Source of the DNA: Streptomyces sp. NBC_00490
GTDB taxonomy: Bacteria > Actinomycetota > Actinomycetes > Streptomycetales > Streptomycetaceae
Assembly: GCF_036013645.1 (NCBI RefSeq)
Contig: NZ_CP107869.1
Location: forward strand, 4,588,001-4,652,000
Direction of reading: 5' to 3'
DNA: 64,000 nt
Shown one piece after another: positions 9,697-18,442 of the stretch. Under the pieces are notes generated by a model that saw only the letters and a list, made by a program, of their open reading frames with translations, did no database searches and had not been told where the DNA came from. Position 1 is the stretch's first letter; each line of letters starts with the position of its first letter. The position numbers were made by a program, and so were the translations under genes.

Positions 9697-9706
9697 ATCA
9701 CGTGAA
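9697..9706 (+). other. Right copy of 10-bp direct repeat (candidate att), overlapping the P450 start
   Basis: ATCACGTGAA, identical to 7529-7538. It contains the GTG (9702-9704) taken as the P450 start, so recombination between the two copies would keep the P450 start codon intact. The 205 bases between the recombinase and P450 (9497-9701) also hold a small GCTAG/CTAGC inverted repeat at 9610-9627 and are AT-rich. Confidence 0.35.
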
Positions 9707-10961
9707 CGTCTCGAACACCGGCCCCGAACTCTTCACCTGGGAGTTCGCCTCCGACCCGTACCCGGCCTACGCCTGGCTGCGCGAGCACTCGCCCGTCCAC
9801 TGGACGAAACTCCCCAGCGGTGTCGAGGCGTGGTTGGTGACCCGCTATGCCGATGCGCGTCAAGCGCTCGCGGACCAGCGCCTGTCGAAGAACCCCGACC
9901 ACCACGCAGGGGACGCTCAGGGCAAGAGCCGGACCGGTATTCCCGGCGAACGCAGCGCCAATCTCATGACGCATCTGCTCAACATCGACCCTCCGGACCA
10001 CACCCGGCTGCGCCGCCTCGTCTCCAAGGCGTTCACTCCGCGTCGTGTGGCGGAATTCGAGCCCCGGGTACAGGAGTTGACGGACGGTCTGATCGACCGG
10101 TTCGCCTCCCAGGGGCAGGCCGACCTCATCCACGACTTCGCCTTTCCTCTCCCCATCTACGCGATCTGCGATCTGCTCGGCGTTCCACGCGAGGACCAGG
10201 ACGACTTCCGCGACTGGGCGGGCATGATGATCCGGCACGGAGGGGGCCCACGCGGGGGTGTCGCCCGTTCCGTCAAGAAGATCCGTGGCTATCTCGCCGA
10301 ACTCATCCACCGCAAGCGCGGCGACCTCGGCGACGACCTGATCTCGGACCTCATCCGTGCCTCCGACCATGGCGAGCACCTCACCGAGAACGAAGCTGCC
10401 GCGATGTGCTTCGTGCTTTTGTTCGCAGGATTTGAGACCACTATCAACTTGCTCGGCAACGGCACGTACGCGCTCCTGCGCAACCCCGACCAGCGCGCAC
10501 GGCTCCAGGATTCGATCGAACGCGGTGAGACCGAGCTCCTCGACACCGGCATCGAGGAACTGCTCCGCTACGACGGCCCCGTGGAACTGGCCACCTGGCG
10601 CTACGCCACCGAACCCCTCGTCATCGGCGGGCAGCCCATCGCCGTCGGCGACCCGGTGCTGGTCGTGCTTGCCGCCGCGGACCGCGACCCGGCTCGGTTC
10701 GCCGCCCCGGACTCGCTCGACCTGTCCCGGGGTGACAACCAGCACCTCGGGTACGGCCACGGCATCCACTACTGCCTCGGCGCTCCCCTGGCCCGCCTTG
10801 AGGGCCGTACCGCCCTGGGGACCCTGCTGCGCCGCCTGCCGGATCTCGAGCTCGCCGCCGACCCCGCCGACCTGCGCTGGCGAGGCGGACTCATCATGCG
10901 TGGACTTCGTGACCTCCCCGTACGGTTCACCCCCGTCCGAGCCGGTCATCCGCCCGTCTGA
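9702..10961 (+). CDS. Cytochrome P450, CYP107U1-like
   Basis: 419 residues, soluble bacterial class I P450 needing ferredoxin and reductase partners that are not encoded nearby. Seen: I-helix oxygen-binding motif AGFETT (243-248), K-helix EELLR (about 285-289) and the heme loop GYGHGIHYCLG with axial Cys358; the loop's usual first Phe is replaced by Tyr. Start chosen as the GTG at 9702; the longer frame from 9639 would add a Cys-rich stretch not seen in the family and would lie inside the putative insert. By position next to rpfC it corresponds to S. coelicolor CYP107U1, reported to matter for sporulation. Substrate unknown. No clear ribosome site precedes the GTG. Confidence 0.85.
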   Translation: MNVSNTGPELFTWEFASDPYPAYAWLREHSPVHWTKLPSGVEAWLVTRYADARQALADQRLSKNPDHHAGDAQGKSRTGIPGERSANLMTHLLNIDPPDHTRLRRLVSKAFTPRRVAEFEPRVQELTDGLIDRFASQGQADLIHDFAFPLPIYAICDLLGVPREDQDDFRDWAGMMIRHGGGPRGGVARSVKKIRGYLAELIHRKRGDLGDDLISDLIRASDHGEHLTENEAAAMCFVLLFAGFETTINLLGNGTYALLRNPDQRARLQDSIERGETELLDTGIEELLRYDGPVELATWRYATEPLVIGGQPIAVGDPVLVVLAAADRDPARFAAPDSLDLSRGDNQHLGYGHGIHYCLGAPLARLEGRTALGTLLRRLPDLELAADPADLRWRGGLIMRGLRDLPVRFTPVRAGHPPV

Positions 10962-10976
10962 TCGCGGCGCGGCGAC

Positions 10977-11966
10977 CTAGCCGCCGTTTCCCTCCGCCTC
11001 CAGCACCGCGTCCCGGTAAGCCCGAGCCGCACCCCTCAGTGCCGCCTCCGGGTCGACGCCCTCGGCCTCCGCGTGGGCCGCCAGCGCGAGGAGTTCGTAC
11101 CCGATGCCCTCGCCCGTGGGCAGCGGAACGTCCAGACCCGCCGTGCGGACGCGGGACGCGAGTTTCGCCGCCAGGGCGAGGCCCGGCTGGCCGAGGGGGA
11201 TGCCGTCTGTGACCGACTCCCGCTGTTTCTCTATGGCCTTCGTGCGCAGCCAGTGTTCCTTCACCTCCTCGGGGGTCGTCGCGGTCTCGTCGCCGAAGAC
11301 GTGCGGGTGGCGGTGGATGAGCTTGGTGACGATGCCGCCCGCCACGTCGTCGACGGAGAAGGGGGCGTCCGGGTCCTCCTCGGCGATGCGGGCGTGGAAG
11401 ACGACCTGGAGGAGGACGTCGCCGAGTTCTTCGCGGAGTTCGTCGCGGTCGCCCTCCTCGATGGCCTCGACAAGTTCGTAGGCCTCCTCGATGCCGTACT
11501 TGGCGAGGCCCTTGTGGGTCTGCTGGGAGGACCAGGGGCACTCGGCGCGGATGCGGTCCATGACCTGGACCAGGTCGAGGAGGCGGGCGCCCGGGAGGTC
11601 GTAGGAGGCGGGGAGGAGTTCCAGGTCGGGCATGGACACGCGGCCCGAACCGGCGAGGCGGGCGAGGCCGTCGGTGAGGCGGGGCTCGCCCTCGCCCGTC
11701 GCGACCACGACCACGGTGTGGCCGCCCGCGCACACCTCGACCAGTTCCTCCGCGGTCGGGGAGGCCTCGTCGACCTGTATCCCGGCCTCCCGCAGATACG
11801 GCAGCTGCGGGTGCGCACCGTCCGCGCACAGCACCCGGTCGGCAGCGTGCAGCGCCTGCCAGGCGGGCCAGGACAGCAGGCCGGGCGCGACACGGTGGCT
11901 GGTGGTCAGCAGGACGATGCGGCCGGGGGCGGCGGCCGGGGCGGATTCGGGGTTGGTGGTGTTCAC
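10977..11966 (-). CDS. mazG: MazG-family nucleoside triphosphate pyrophosphohydrolase with degenerate methylase-like N-terminus
   Basis: 329 residues. Hydrolyses (d)NTPs to NMP and pyrophosphate, a housecleaning role. The MazG domain (about 135-255) shows CPWSSQQTHKGLAKYGIEEA, the metal-binding EEAYELVEAIEEGD...ELREELGDVLLQVVFHA set and HRHPHVFGDE. Residues 13-125 (GRIVLLTTSHRVAPG...VVVVATGEG) look like a worn tetrapyrrole-methylase fold, a fusion known in YabN-type proteins, but without a clear AdoMet motif. The ATG at 11966 is the only sensible start. It is convergent with the P450, 15 bp between stops. Confidence 0.9.
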   Translation of the reverse strand: MNTTNPESAPAAAPGRIVLLTTSHRVAPGLLSWPAWQALHAADRVLCADGAHPQLPYLREAGIQVDEASPTAEELVEVCAGGHTVVVVATGEGEPRLTDGLARLAGSGRVSMPDLELLPASYDLPGARLLDLVQVMDRIRAECPWSSQQTHKGLAKYGIEEAYELVEAIEEGDRDELREELGDVLLQVVFHARIAEEDPDAPFSVDDVAGGIVTKLIHRHPHVFGDETATTPEEVKEHWLRTKAIEKQRESVTDGIPLGQPGLALAAKLASRVRTAGLDVPLPTGEGIGYELLALAAHAEAEGVDPEAALRGAARAYRDAVLEAEGNGG

Positions 11967-12072
11967 AGCTCGAAGCTAACCCACACCGCCGACAGAGCCG
12001 ATCAGTTGTCCACAGGCCCGGGGGTGGGGGTGGGGATGAGGGTGGAGTGGGACCGTATGGCCGGCCGTGGCG

Positions 12073-12717
12073 TTACGCCGTCTCCGGTGTCCCCGTCGAC
12101 GTGACCTCGCGGACCCAGGGCGTCTTCGCGTCGACGCGGCTGCTCTTCGCGTCGTCCCAGGTGCCGTAGCGGGGGTTGAGGTCGATGTCGAGTTTCTTGG
12201 ACGCCTTGGCCAGGGCCTGCCAGAAGTCGGCCTTGCCGGTGTCGGTGCCGAGGACGGCGGCGAGTTTCTGGGCCTCGAGCTGGAGGCGGAGGTTCTCGTC
12301 GAGGCGCTCGGGGGCGATGCCGTAGCGCTGGAGCCAGGCCGTTTCCAGGGCCTTGGCGCCGCCGGCCTGCTGTTCCAGGCCGGTGCGCATGTCCTGGATC
12401 TCCTTGCGGGTGACCGTCACCCCGGCGTCCTGGGCCGCGCGGTGCAGCACCTGGTCGAGGACCATGCTGTGCAGGGTGTCCCGGCTGAGGGTGCCGGTCT
12501 TGGCGATGGCCTGCGTGTACTGCGCCTCGTCCGGCACCGCGGCGCGCTGTGCCTCGCGCACCTCGTTCACCCTGGTCTCCAGCTGGGCGACGGTGATCCG
12601 CTGGCCGCCGACGACGGCTGCCGCACCCGGATGCGCGTCGTTGCCGCAGGCGGTGAGGAAGGGCGCCGCGACGATCGCGGCGGAGAGGAGGAGCGCGGTG
12701 CGACGGCGGCGGTGCAA
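12073..12717 (-). CDS. SurA N-terminal-domain lipoprotein (foldase-like)
   Basis: 214 residues. Secreted lipoprotein resembling the chaperone part of SurA/PrsA peptidyl-prolyl isomerases, probably helping exported proteins fold outside the membrane. Seen: lipoprotein signal with lipobox LTAC (about 21-24), then a SurA_N-type helical region (VVGGQRITVAQLETRVNE... LDQVLHRAAQDAGVTVTRKEI). No parvulin isomerase domain is visible, so it is a chaperone-only form. Start is the TTG at 12717 with GGAGG five bases upstream. It lies next to mazG in the same direction, 106 bp apart, as in other Streptomyces. Confidence 0.82.
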   Translation of the reverse strand: MHRRRRTALLLSAAIVAAPFLTACGNDAHPGAAAVVGGQRITVAQLETRVNEVREAQRAAVPDEAQYTQAIAKTGTLSRDTLHSMVLDQVLHRAAQDAGVTVTRKEIQDMRTGLEQQAGGAKALETAWLQRYGIAPERLDENLRLQLEAQKLAAVLGTDTGKADFWQALAKASKKLDIDLNPRYGTWDDAKSSRVDAKTPWVREVTSTGTPETA

Positions 12718-12889
12718 GGAAGCCTCCCGAGGAGATTGTGCGGCGGTGCACAAAGTCTTGCGGTGATCGATGGTAGGCAGTGGACAAGCTCTGGCCAACC
12801 CATTCGACCAACGATTCACCAGGACATCGGGCACCGACGCACTCCGCCGAGGAACGCGGAGCGGTATCCGTGTGCGGCCACCGCCGCGT

Positions 12890-14425
12890 TCAGCCGCGCA
12901 CCTGGCCCAGCCACTCCAGCGTGCGCCGGACCTCCACCGCGAGCGGATGGCCGGGGCCGTGCAGGCGTTCCACGTCGTGCACGAGGCGGGCCAGGGTGTC
13001 GTGGGCGGCGGCACGGTCGCCGAGGGCGAGCAGCAGGTGGCCGATGCGGCGGCGGACGTCGTGGGCGAGCTCGGGGTCGCCGGCCACGTACTGGTTCTCG
13101 TAGTACGGCAGCAGCGCGCGGTACTCGGCGAGGGCCGCCGCCGGTTCGCCGAGCTGCTCCAGGCACTGGGCGGCCTCGTAGCGGAAGCGCAGCGACTGGG
13201 GGTCGGCCTGGCCGGCCTCGGCGGCGCGTTCGTCGGCGAGGCGGCGCAGTTCGGGCAGCGCGCGCCGGTACTGGCCGTCGTCCATGAGCGTGGCGGCGTA
13301 CTGCTTGCGCAGGGTGCGTACGACCGGGGAGTGCTCGCCGTGCTGTTCGGCGGCGGCGGGCAGGATCGCGCCGAGGATGTCGACGGCCTGGGTGATGCGG
13401 CCTTCGCCGAGGAGGCGCTTGACCTCGTCGACGGCGCGTGCGACGTCGGGTTTCTCGGCGGGGGGCGCGTGCGGCGCGGCGGGCGCCGGCTGGGGCGCGG
13501 GGGTGCGGGCGCGGTCCGGCCAGGGCGCGTGCGGGCGAAGGAAGGGGCGCGTGGGGTCCAGGGGCGCCCCTGTGGGGGTCCCGCGCGCGGGCAGGAGCAG
13601 CGACAGGTGCTCGTACACCTCCTGCGCGCTGGCGGGCCGGTGCTGTGGGTCCTTGGCGAGCAGGCGCAGGACGAGCGCCTCGAGCGCCTCGGGGACCTCG
13701 GGGCGCAGACGGCGGACGGGGAGCGGGGGCTCGTAGAGATGGCGGTGCAGCACACCGAGCGCCGTGGAGCCGGAGAACGGGACGTCGCCGCTGAGGAGCT
13801 CGTGCAGCAGTACGCCGAGTGCGTACAGGTCGGTGTAGGGGCCGACGGCGCCGCCCATGGCCTGCTCGGGTGCCATGTAGGCGGGCGAGCCGATGGGGGT
13901 GCCGGTGTGGGTGAGGCGGGTGGTGTCGGCGTCCATGACGGAGGCGACGCCGAGGTCGAGGACGGTGACGGTGCCGTCCTGCTTCACCATCACGTTGCGG
14001 GGCTTGAGGTCGCGGTGGACGATCGGCACGGCGTGCACGGCGCTCAGCACGGCGCAGAGCTGCGCGGCGACCGCGACGGCCCACTGCCAGGGGTAGGGGT
14101 CGTGCTCGGCGAGGTGGTCGGAGAGGTCCGCGCCGTCGATGTACTGCATGACGAGGAACAGCTCCTCGCCCTCGCTGCCCGCGTCGTGCACGGTGACGAG
14201 TCCGGGGTGGTCGACCTGTGCGGTCACCCGGCATTCGCGGACGAAGCGGCGGCGCAGCTCGTCGGCCTCCTGCCCGGCCACCTTGTCGGGGCGCAGCAGC
14301 TTCACCGCCACGCGCCGGTCGAGCCGTTGGTCGTAGGCCGTCCAGACCTGTCCCATGCCGCCCTGTCCGATGAGCGTGGACAGTTCATAGCGGCCTGCGA
14401 CGACACGTCCTGTCGTCACGGTCAC
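12890..14425 (-). CDS. Serine/threonine protein kinase with TPR-like C-terminus
   Basis: 511 residues. Hanks-type kinase domain (about 12-275): glycine loop LIGQGGMGQVW, lysine in VAVKLL, catalytic loop HRDLKPRNV, DLG in place of DFG, and GSPAYMAPEQ. After a Pro/Ala-rich linker (about 280-330) come helical repeats (about 331-505; ALPELRRLADER, RYEAAQCLEQLGEPAAALAEYRALLPYYE) of tetratricopeptide type, a likely partner-binding platform. There is no membrane span, so it is cytoplasmic, unlike PknB. The GTG start at 14425 overlaps the stop of the upstream membrane-protein gene by four bases (GTGA), so the two are translationally coupled. Substrate unknown. Confidence 0.92.
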   Translation of the reverse strand: MTVTTGRVVAGRYELSTLIGQGGMGQVWTAYDQRLDRRVAVKLLRPDKVAGQEADELRRRFVRECRVTAQVDHPGLVTVHDAGSEGEELFLVMQYIDGADLSDHLAEHDPYPWQWAVAVAAQLCAVLSAVHAVPIVHRDLKPRNVMVKQDGTVTVLDLGVASVMDADTTRLTHTGTPIGSPAYMAPEQAMGGAVGPYTDLYALGVLLHELLSGDVPFSGSTALGVLHRHLYEPPLPVRRLRPEVPEALEALVLRLLAKDPQHRPASAQEVYEHLSLLLPARGTPTGAPLDPTRPFLRPHAPWPDRARTPAPQPAPAAPHAPPAEKPDVARAVDEVKRLLGEGRITQAVDILGAILPAAAEQHGEHSPVVRTLRKQYAATLMDDGQYRRALPELRRLADERAAEAGQADPQSLRFRYEAAQCLEQLGEPAAALAEYRALLPYYENQYVAGDPELAHDVRRRIGHLLLALGDRAAAHDTLARLVHDVERLHGPGHPLAVEVRRTLEWLGQVRG

Positions 14426-15057
14426 CTTCCGCCCTCATAGCCGCCGTTGGGATTGCCGTCCTGGCGGCGCAGGTAGTCGCTCAGTTCGTCGAGCTCGGCG
14501 CGTACCTGGTCGATGCGGGCGGGCGCGGGGCGCTGGGGCGGCTGTACCGGGGGCACGGGCGCGTGGGGCGCCGCGTCGCGGGGTGCGGGCGGGGGCGGCA
14601 GGGGGTTGCGCGGGATCGGCGCGGGCGTCTGCGGCAGGGTCGCGGCGGTGTACGGCGACTGGGGCTGCGGATAGCCGTACGCCGGGGCGGGCTGCGGGCC
14701 GTAGGCGCCGTAGCGGAGCTGGTGGAAGTGGCGGATGTCCGCGGAGAGGTAGTACGCGATCGTGGCGATGAGGGTGCCCAGGAGCAGGACCAGGCCGGTC
14801 CAGCCGCCCACGGTGTGGATGTCTTCGCCGGACTCCGTGCCGAGCAGCACCAGTCCGAGGACGACGCCGACGAACGAGGCCACGAACAGGACCCAGTCGA
14901 GCCCCCTGCGCGTCACGATCGCCAGACGCAGCAGCATCGTCCAGGCCAGCAGGCCGATGGAGAAGATCGAGATCACCACGAACAGCACGCGCAGGAAGAC
15001 CAGCAACGCCGGATGGGGCGGCTGCTTCACCGGCTGCGTGTAGCCGTGGCCATGCAT
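14422..15057 (-). CDS. Membrane protein with Pro-rich cytoplasmic tail, coupled to the kinase
   Basis: 211 residues. Three or four hydrophobic segments lie between about 15 and 110 (ALLVFLRVLFVVISIFSIGLLAW; VLFVASFVGVVLGLVLLG; LVLLLGTLIATIAYYL). A Pro/Gln/Ala-rich tail follows (about 125-185), ending in a short acidic helix (RAELDELSDYLRRQDG). I recognise no family. Start is the ATG at 15057. Overlap with the kinase start suggests it is the kinase's membrane partner or substrate. The 225 bases upstream (15058-15282) hold no gene. Confidence 0.8.
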   Translation of the reverse strand: MHGHGYTQPVKQPPHPALLVFLRVLFVVISIFSIGLLAWTMLLRLAIVTRRGLDWVLFVASFVGVVLGLVLLGTESGEDIHTVGGWTGLVLLLGTLIATIAYYLSADIRHFHQLRYGAYGPQPAPAYGYPQPQSPYTAATLPQTPAPIPRNPLPPPPAPRDAAPHAPVPPVQPPQRPAPARIDQVRAELDELSDYLRRQDGNPNGGYEGGR

Positions 15058-15282
15058 GACAGCTCCTGGTGCCTGAGGTGGGCGTACGTGGGCGGCCGAC
15101 GCCCGGCAACCCCGTTCCTGCGATTGTCGCTTCGAGCGTATAGGCCGACAACGACATGCGGTCCAGGGTTGTACCGAACCGTTGTCGTGCTGATCACGTC
15201 GTACGGCGGCGCAGGTCACGGCGGGGCGGTCGGAGGGCCGAATTCCGCAACCGCCGGGCGCCACCCGGGCATCAGTCGGGCG

Positions 15283-17379
15283 TCAGTCGGGTGCGACCGT
15301 GCCGTCGGTGAGGCCGTCGTACATCCCGCGCACGAGCTGGTTCCCGAGCCGGCCCGCGTGCCGCAGCGCCCGCTCGAACTCGTCGAGCGCGCGGAAGCGC
15401 GCGCCGTAGCGCCGTTGTTCGTCGAGCGGGAGCCGGGGCAGTTGCAGACGGCGCACGTCCAGGCGGGTCGCGGTGGAGGCGTAGCTGCTGGCCTGACGGT
15501 TGTTGGCGGTGCCGCGCAGGAAGCCGGCGAGGAACCAGGGGTCGAGCGCCGCGGGATCGGGGCGCAGGAGCACGAGACTGCGCCCGAGGGCGGCGCCTGC
15601 GCTCGCGTCGTCGATCACGCGTGCCATCGAGCCGCCGCCGAGCACCGGCACGACGACGTCGCCCGGCTCGACGAGCACGGCCTCCTCGTCGCTCTCGGGG
15701 AGCGTGCCGGAAGGGGCGGTGCCGGCGATGACGTCGTGGTCGGTGAGGACGGGCACGCGCGCGTGGCCGCCGTTTCCGCCGGTGCGCATCACCAGGGCGC
15801 CTCCGCGCGCGAGTTCGCCGACGGTGGTGAGCGGCCAGCGTGCGGGCTGTGCGGTGTCGGCGGGCGGCGGGGTGAGGTCGGTGGTCAGGCGCAGGGTCTC
15901 CCCGAGGCGCTCGCGCACGGCCGTGAGCGCCTCCGCGCCGTCGGCCGCCGTGGCGGGCGGGAGGTGGCGGGCCGGGGCGAGGTCCACGTCGTCGTCGAGG
16001 AGGTCGATGACGGGCAGGGCGCGCGCGAGGCCGGGCCGCTCCTGGAGCGTGCCCGCGCGGTCGAAGGCGCGCCAGGCGTCGAGCACTGCTTCCCGCACCT
16101 CCCGCCAGTCGGGGCCGCCGCGTCCTTCGGTGGCGAACTGGCCGGTGTCGGCGAGCAGCACCTCGGGCTGGGCCGGCGCCTTCTCAGGGCGGCGCAGCAC
16201 CCACAGATGCAGCGGGATGTTGTACGGGGGTGCCGCGCCGACCGGCAGGGCGACGACCGCGCGCAGCGCGCCCCGGCGCAGCAGGTCGGCGCGGATACGG
16301 CGGCCCGAGCGGCGGGAGGCGGCGGCGGGCGGCATGAGGAGTACGGCGGTGCCGCCGTCCTTGAGGCGGGCGAGCGCGTGCTGCACCCAGGCCAGCTCGG
16401 ACTCGGTGCGGGCCGGGAAGCCGTACTCCCAGCGGGCGTCGTAGGCGAGTTCGTCGTGCCCCCAGTTGCGCTCGTTGAACGGCGGGTGGCACAGGACGGC
16501 GTCGGCGCGCAGCTCGGGGTGGGCGTCGGCGCGCAGGGTGTCGCCGGTGGCGCCGTACACGTGGGCGCGGGTGTGCAGGGCGAGCCGGAGTGCGGTGAGG
16601 GCGGCGAGTTCGGGGGCGCTGTCCTGGGCGTACAGCTCCTGGTCGGCGCGGGCGGTGACGGCGCGCAGCAGGGCGCCGGTGCCGCAGGCCGGGTCGAGGA
16701 CGGTGCGGGCGGGGCCCGCGAGGTCGGCCATGAGGCCGGCGAGGTCGGCGGGGGTGAGCGTGTACTGGCGCGGGTTGGCGTCGAGGTGGCGGCCGAGCAG
16801 GAACTCGAAGGTCTGCCGGGCGCCCAGCTCCGCGGCGAGCTCGGCGGCCCCGCGCAGGAGGGGGACGGAGGGGAGGAGCTCGGGGGCGAGGGGGGTGTGA
16901 AGGGCAGTGCGGGGGCTCGCCGGGGGTGAGGTGTTCACAGCGCCGGTGCTGTTCACGGCGTCCGAGGTGTTCACAGCCGTCGCGGCACCGAATCGTGGTG
17001 CCAGGACCTCCTCCAGCGCTCCCGGCAGCATCGCCGCCAGCCGCGCGTCGGAGCCGGCGCTCGCGTCCAGCCAGACGGTGGGGCGGTCGTGGATGAGGAG
17101 CAGGACGCAGCCGGCGTGGGTGAGGGCGGTGACCGGGCCTTCGGGGTGGCCGGAGAGCTGCTGCCAGACACGTTCACGCAGCGGGACCTCGGCGAGTTTC
17201 CCCTGGTCACGCAGCCAGGCCTCGACTTCGGCGAGGGCGAAGGAGGGGCTGGTCTCGGTGCCGCCGACCGGCTTGGGGAAGTCGGCGTGGCGGCGGCGCC
17301 AGTTGCTGACGGCGGCGCGGCCGACGCCGGCGAGCCGGGCGATCCCGGCGGCGGTCACCTCTGTGGCGTTGTCCTGCAC
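15283..17379 (-). CDS. Solo N6-type DNA methylase with HTH and fused specificity-like domain
   Basis: 698 residues from the GTG at 17379. Order: winged or HTH-like DNA-binding segment (about 8-57, AGIARLAGVGRAAVSNWRRR), a linker with a threefold low-complexity repeat of AVNTS (about 135-152), an N6_Mtase catalytic domain (about 180-430) with AdoMet motif I LDPACGTGALL (228-238), and a C-terminal region (about 535-698) like a type I S-subunit target-recognition domain (GDVVVPVLGGGSMARV...RLQLPRLPLDEQRRYGARF). Motif IV, normally (N/D/S)PP(Y/F), reads HPPF (298-301), so methyl transfer is doubtful. There is no restriction subunit nearby, so it is not a standard restriction-modification system. 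Could be an orphan methylase or a DNA-binding regulator. Confidence 0.82.
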   Translation of the reverse strand: MQDNATEVTAAGIARLAGVGRAAVSNWRRRHADFPKPVGGTETSPSFALAEVEAWLRDQGKLAEVPLRERVWQQLSGHPEGPVTALTHAGCVLLLIHDRPTVWLDASAGSDARLAAMLPGALEEVLAPRFGAATAVNTSDAVNSTGAVNTSPPASPRTALHTPLAPELLPSVPLLRGAAELAAELGARQTFEFLLGRHLDANPRQYTLTPADLAGLMADLAGPARTVLDPACGTGALLRAVTARADQELYAQDSAPELAALTALRLALHTRAHVYGATGDTLRADAHPELRADAVLCHPPFNERNWGHDELAYDARWEYGFPARTESELAWVQHALARLKDGGTAVLLMPPAAASRRSGRRIRADLLRRGALRAVVALPVGAAPPYNIPLHLWVLRRPEKAPAQPEVLLADTGQFATEGRGGPDWREVREAVLDAWRAFDRAGTLQERPGLARALPVIDLLDDDVDLAPARHLPPATAADGAEALTAVRERLGETLRLTTDLTPPPADTAQPARWPLTTVGELARGGALVMRTGGNGGHARVPVLTDHDVIAGTAPSGTLPESDEEAVLVEPGDVVVPVLGGGSMARVIDDASAGAALGRSLVLLRPDPAALDPWFLAGFLRGTANNRQASSYASTATRLDVRRLQLPRLPLDEQRRYGARFRALDEFERALRHAGRLGNQLVRGMYDGLTDGTVAPD

Positions 17380-17509
17380 CGGCCCGGCTCCCCTCGTCGT
17401 CCTGCGTGGCCCCGCGCGTCCCGCAGCTGGCCTGCGCTCCGCGTGTGACGCCGAGCATAGCGGCGTGCGCAAGATCTACCCCTTCACGGCCGTGTACTCA
17501 CACCATTGC

Positions 17510-17533
17510 GTGAACCGTGTTGACTCGGTTCAC
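17510..17533. promoter_or_regulatory. Inverted repeat between methylase and secreted-protein gene
   Basis: GTGAACCG-N8-CGGTTCAC, a perfect 8-bp dyad in the divergent intergenic region, 77 bp upstream of the start at 17610. It is placed like a dimeric regulator site serving one or both genes. Regulator not identifiable. Confidence 0.45.
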
Positions 17534-17609
17534 ACGCTCTGGTCTTATTGACCCAGCGAACGAAGGGCAGCCGAAAAGCGGCTGTCACCGTGTGGGAGGG
17601 GACACAGTC

Positions 17610-18287
17610 ATGGGCATGAAGGGCAAGGTCGCGCTGGGGGCCGTCGTGGGGATCGTCGTCATCGGTGCCGTCTCGGCGAACTCCGGCGACGACAGCGACT
17701 CCACGAGCGGCGACAAGGGCTCTTCGGCGTCCGCCCAGGCGAAGCCCGGCGGCAAGAAGGAGACGGCGCGGGCGGCCGAGGAGAAGAAGATCGCCTTCGA
17801 GGGGGACGGCGACTTCCAGGTCGGCCCGGACATCAAGCCCGGCACCTACCGCACCAGCGGCAACGACGACGGCATGTGCTACTGGGAGCGCGCCAAGGAC
17901 TCCTCCGGCGAGATGGACTCCCTGCTCGCCAACGACAATGTCACCGGCACCAGTTACGTCACCGTCAAGGCCTCCGACAAGCTCTTCAAGTCGAGCGACT
18001 GCAACGACTGGGAGGCCGTCGACACCAAGGCGAAGGGCTCCCCCGCGGCCACGATGGCCGGCGACGGCGGCATGTTCAGAGTCGGCGCCGACATCGCCCC
18101 CGGCACCTACAAGTCCACCGGCAACAAGGACGACATGTGCTACTGGGAGCGCACCAAGGACGCCGAGCACGGGCTCGACTCGATCATCGCGAACGACAAC
18201 GTGACCGGCTCGGCCGTCGTCACCATCAGCGCCTCGGACACCTACTTCAAGACGTCCGGCTGCACGGACTGGAAGAAGACCGGCTGA
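17610..18287 (+). CDS. Secreted or membrane-anchored protein with duplicated Cys-containing domain
   Basis: 225 residues from the ATG at 17610, preceded by GGGAGGGG. One N-terminal hydrophobic segment (about 6-23, signal or anchor), then a charged Ser/Lys-rich spacer (24-60). After that, two copies of a domain of about 70 residues (about 65-140 and 150-224). Each has a GTY(R/K) start, MCYWER, LLANDNVTG or IIANDNVTG, and a C-x-DW end, so each copy has two cysteines likely to pair. I do not recognise a function. Similar small repeat domains are common in exported Streptomyces proteins. A dyad operator candidate lies upstream and a lipoprotein gene follows on the same strand. Confidence 0.85.
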   Translation: MGMKGKVALGAVVGIVVIGAVSANSGDDSDSTSGDKGSSASAQAKPGGKKETARAAEEKKIAFEGDGDFQVGPDIKPGTYRTSGNDDGMCYWERAKDSSGEMDSLLANDNVTGTSYVTVKASDKLFKSSDCNDWEAVDTKAKGSPAATMAGDGGMFRVGADIAPGTYKSTGNKDDMCYWERTKDAEHGLDSIIANDNVTGSAVVTISASDTYFKTSGCTDWKKTG

Positions 18288-18442
18288 CGCCGGCCACCTA
18301 CGGCGCGGTCCGGCGGGGCCGACCCACGGCAGTACCCGCCGGACCGCGCTCCCTTTCCGCGCTCCCTTTCCGCGCCCCCTTCCGCACGCCGCGCGTCCCG
18401 CCGCGCCCGCTCACCACACCACGACACCACCGAGGAGTTCCC

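Noticed and set aside
9639..9701. Longer P450 start at the ATG at 9639
   Set aside because: It adds a Cys-rich segment foreign to P450s, has no ribosome site, and would lie inside the putative inserted DNA.
12073..13755. Long open frame through the kinase gene into the SurA-like lipoprotein
   Set aside because: GC-rich shadow frame; the lipoprotein has its own GGAGG-TTG start and lipobox, and the kinase is clearly coded in another frame.
16930..16981. Repeated TGTTCAC words as regulator sites
   Set aside because: They lie inside the methylase frame and encode a low-complexity AVNTS repeat.
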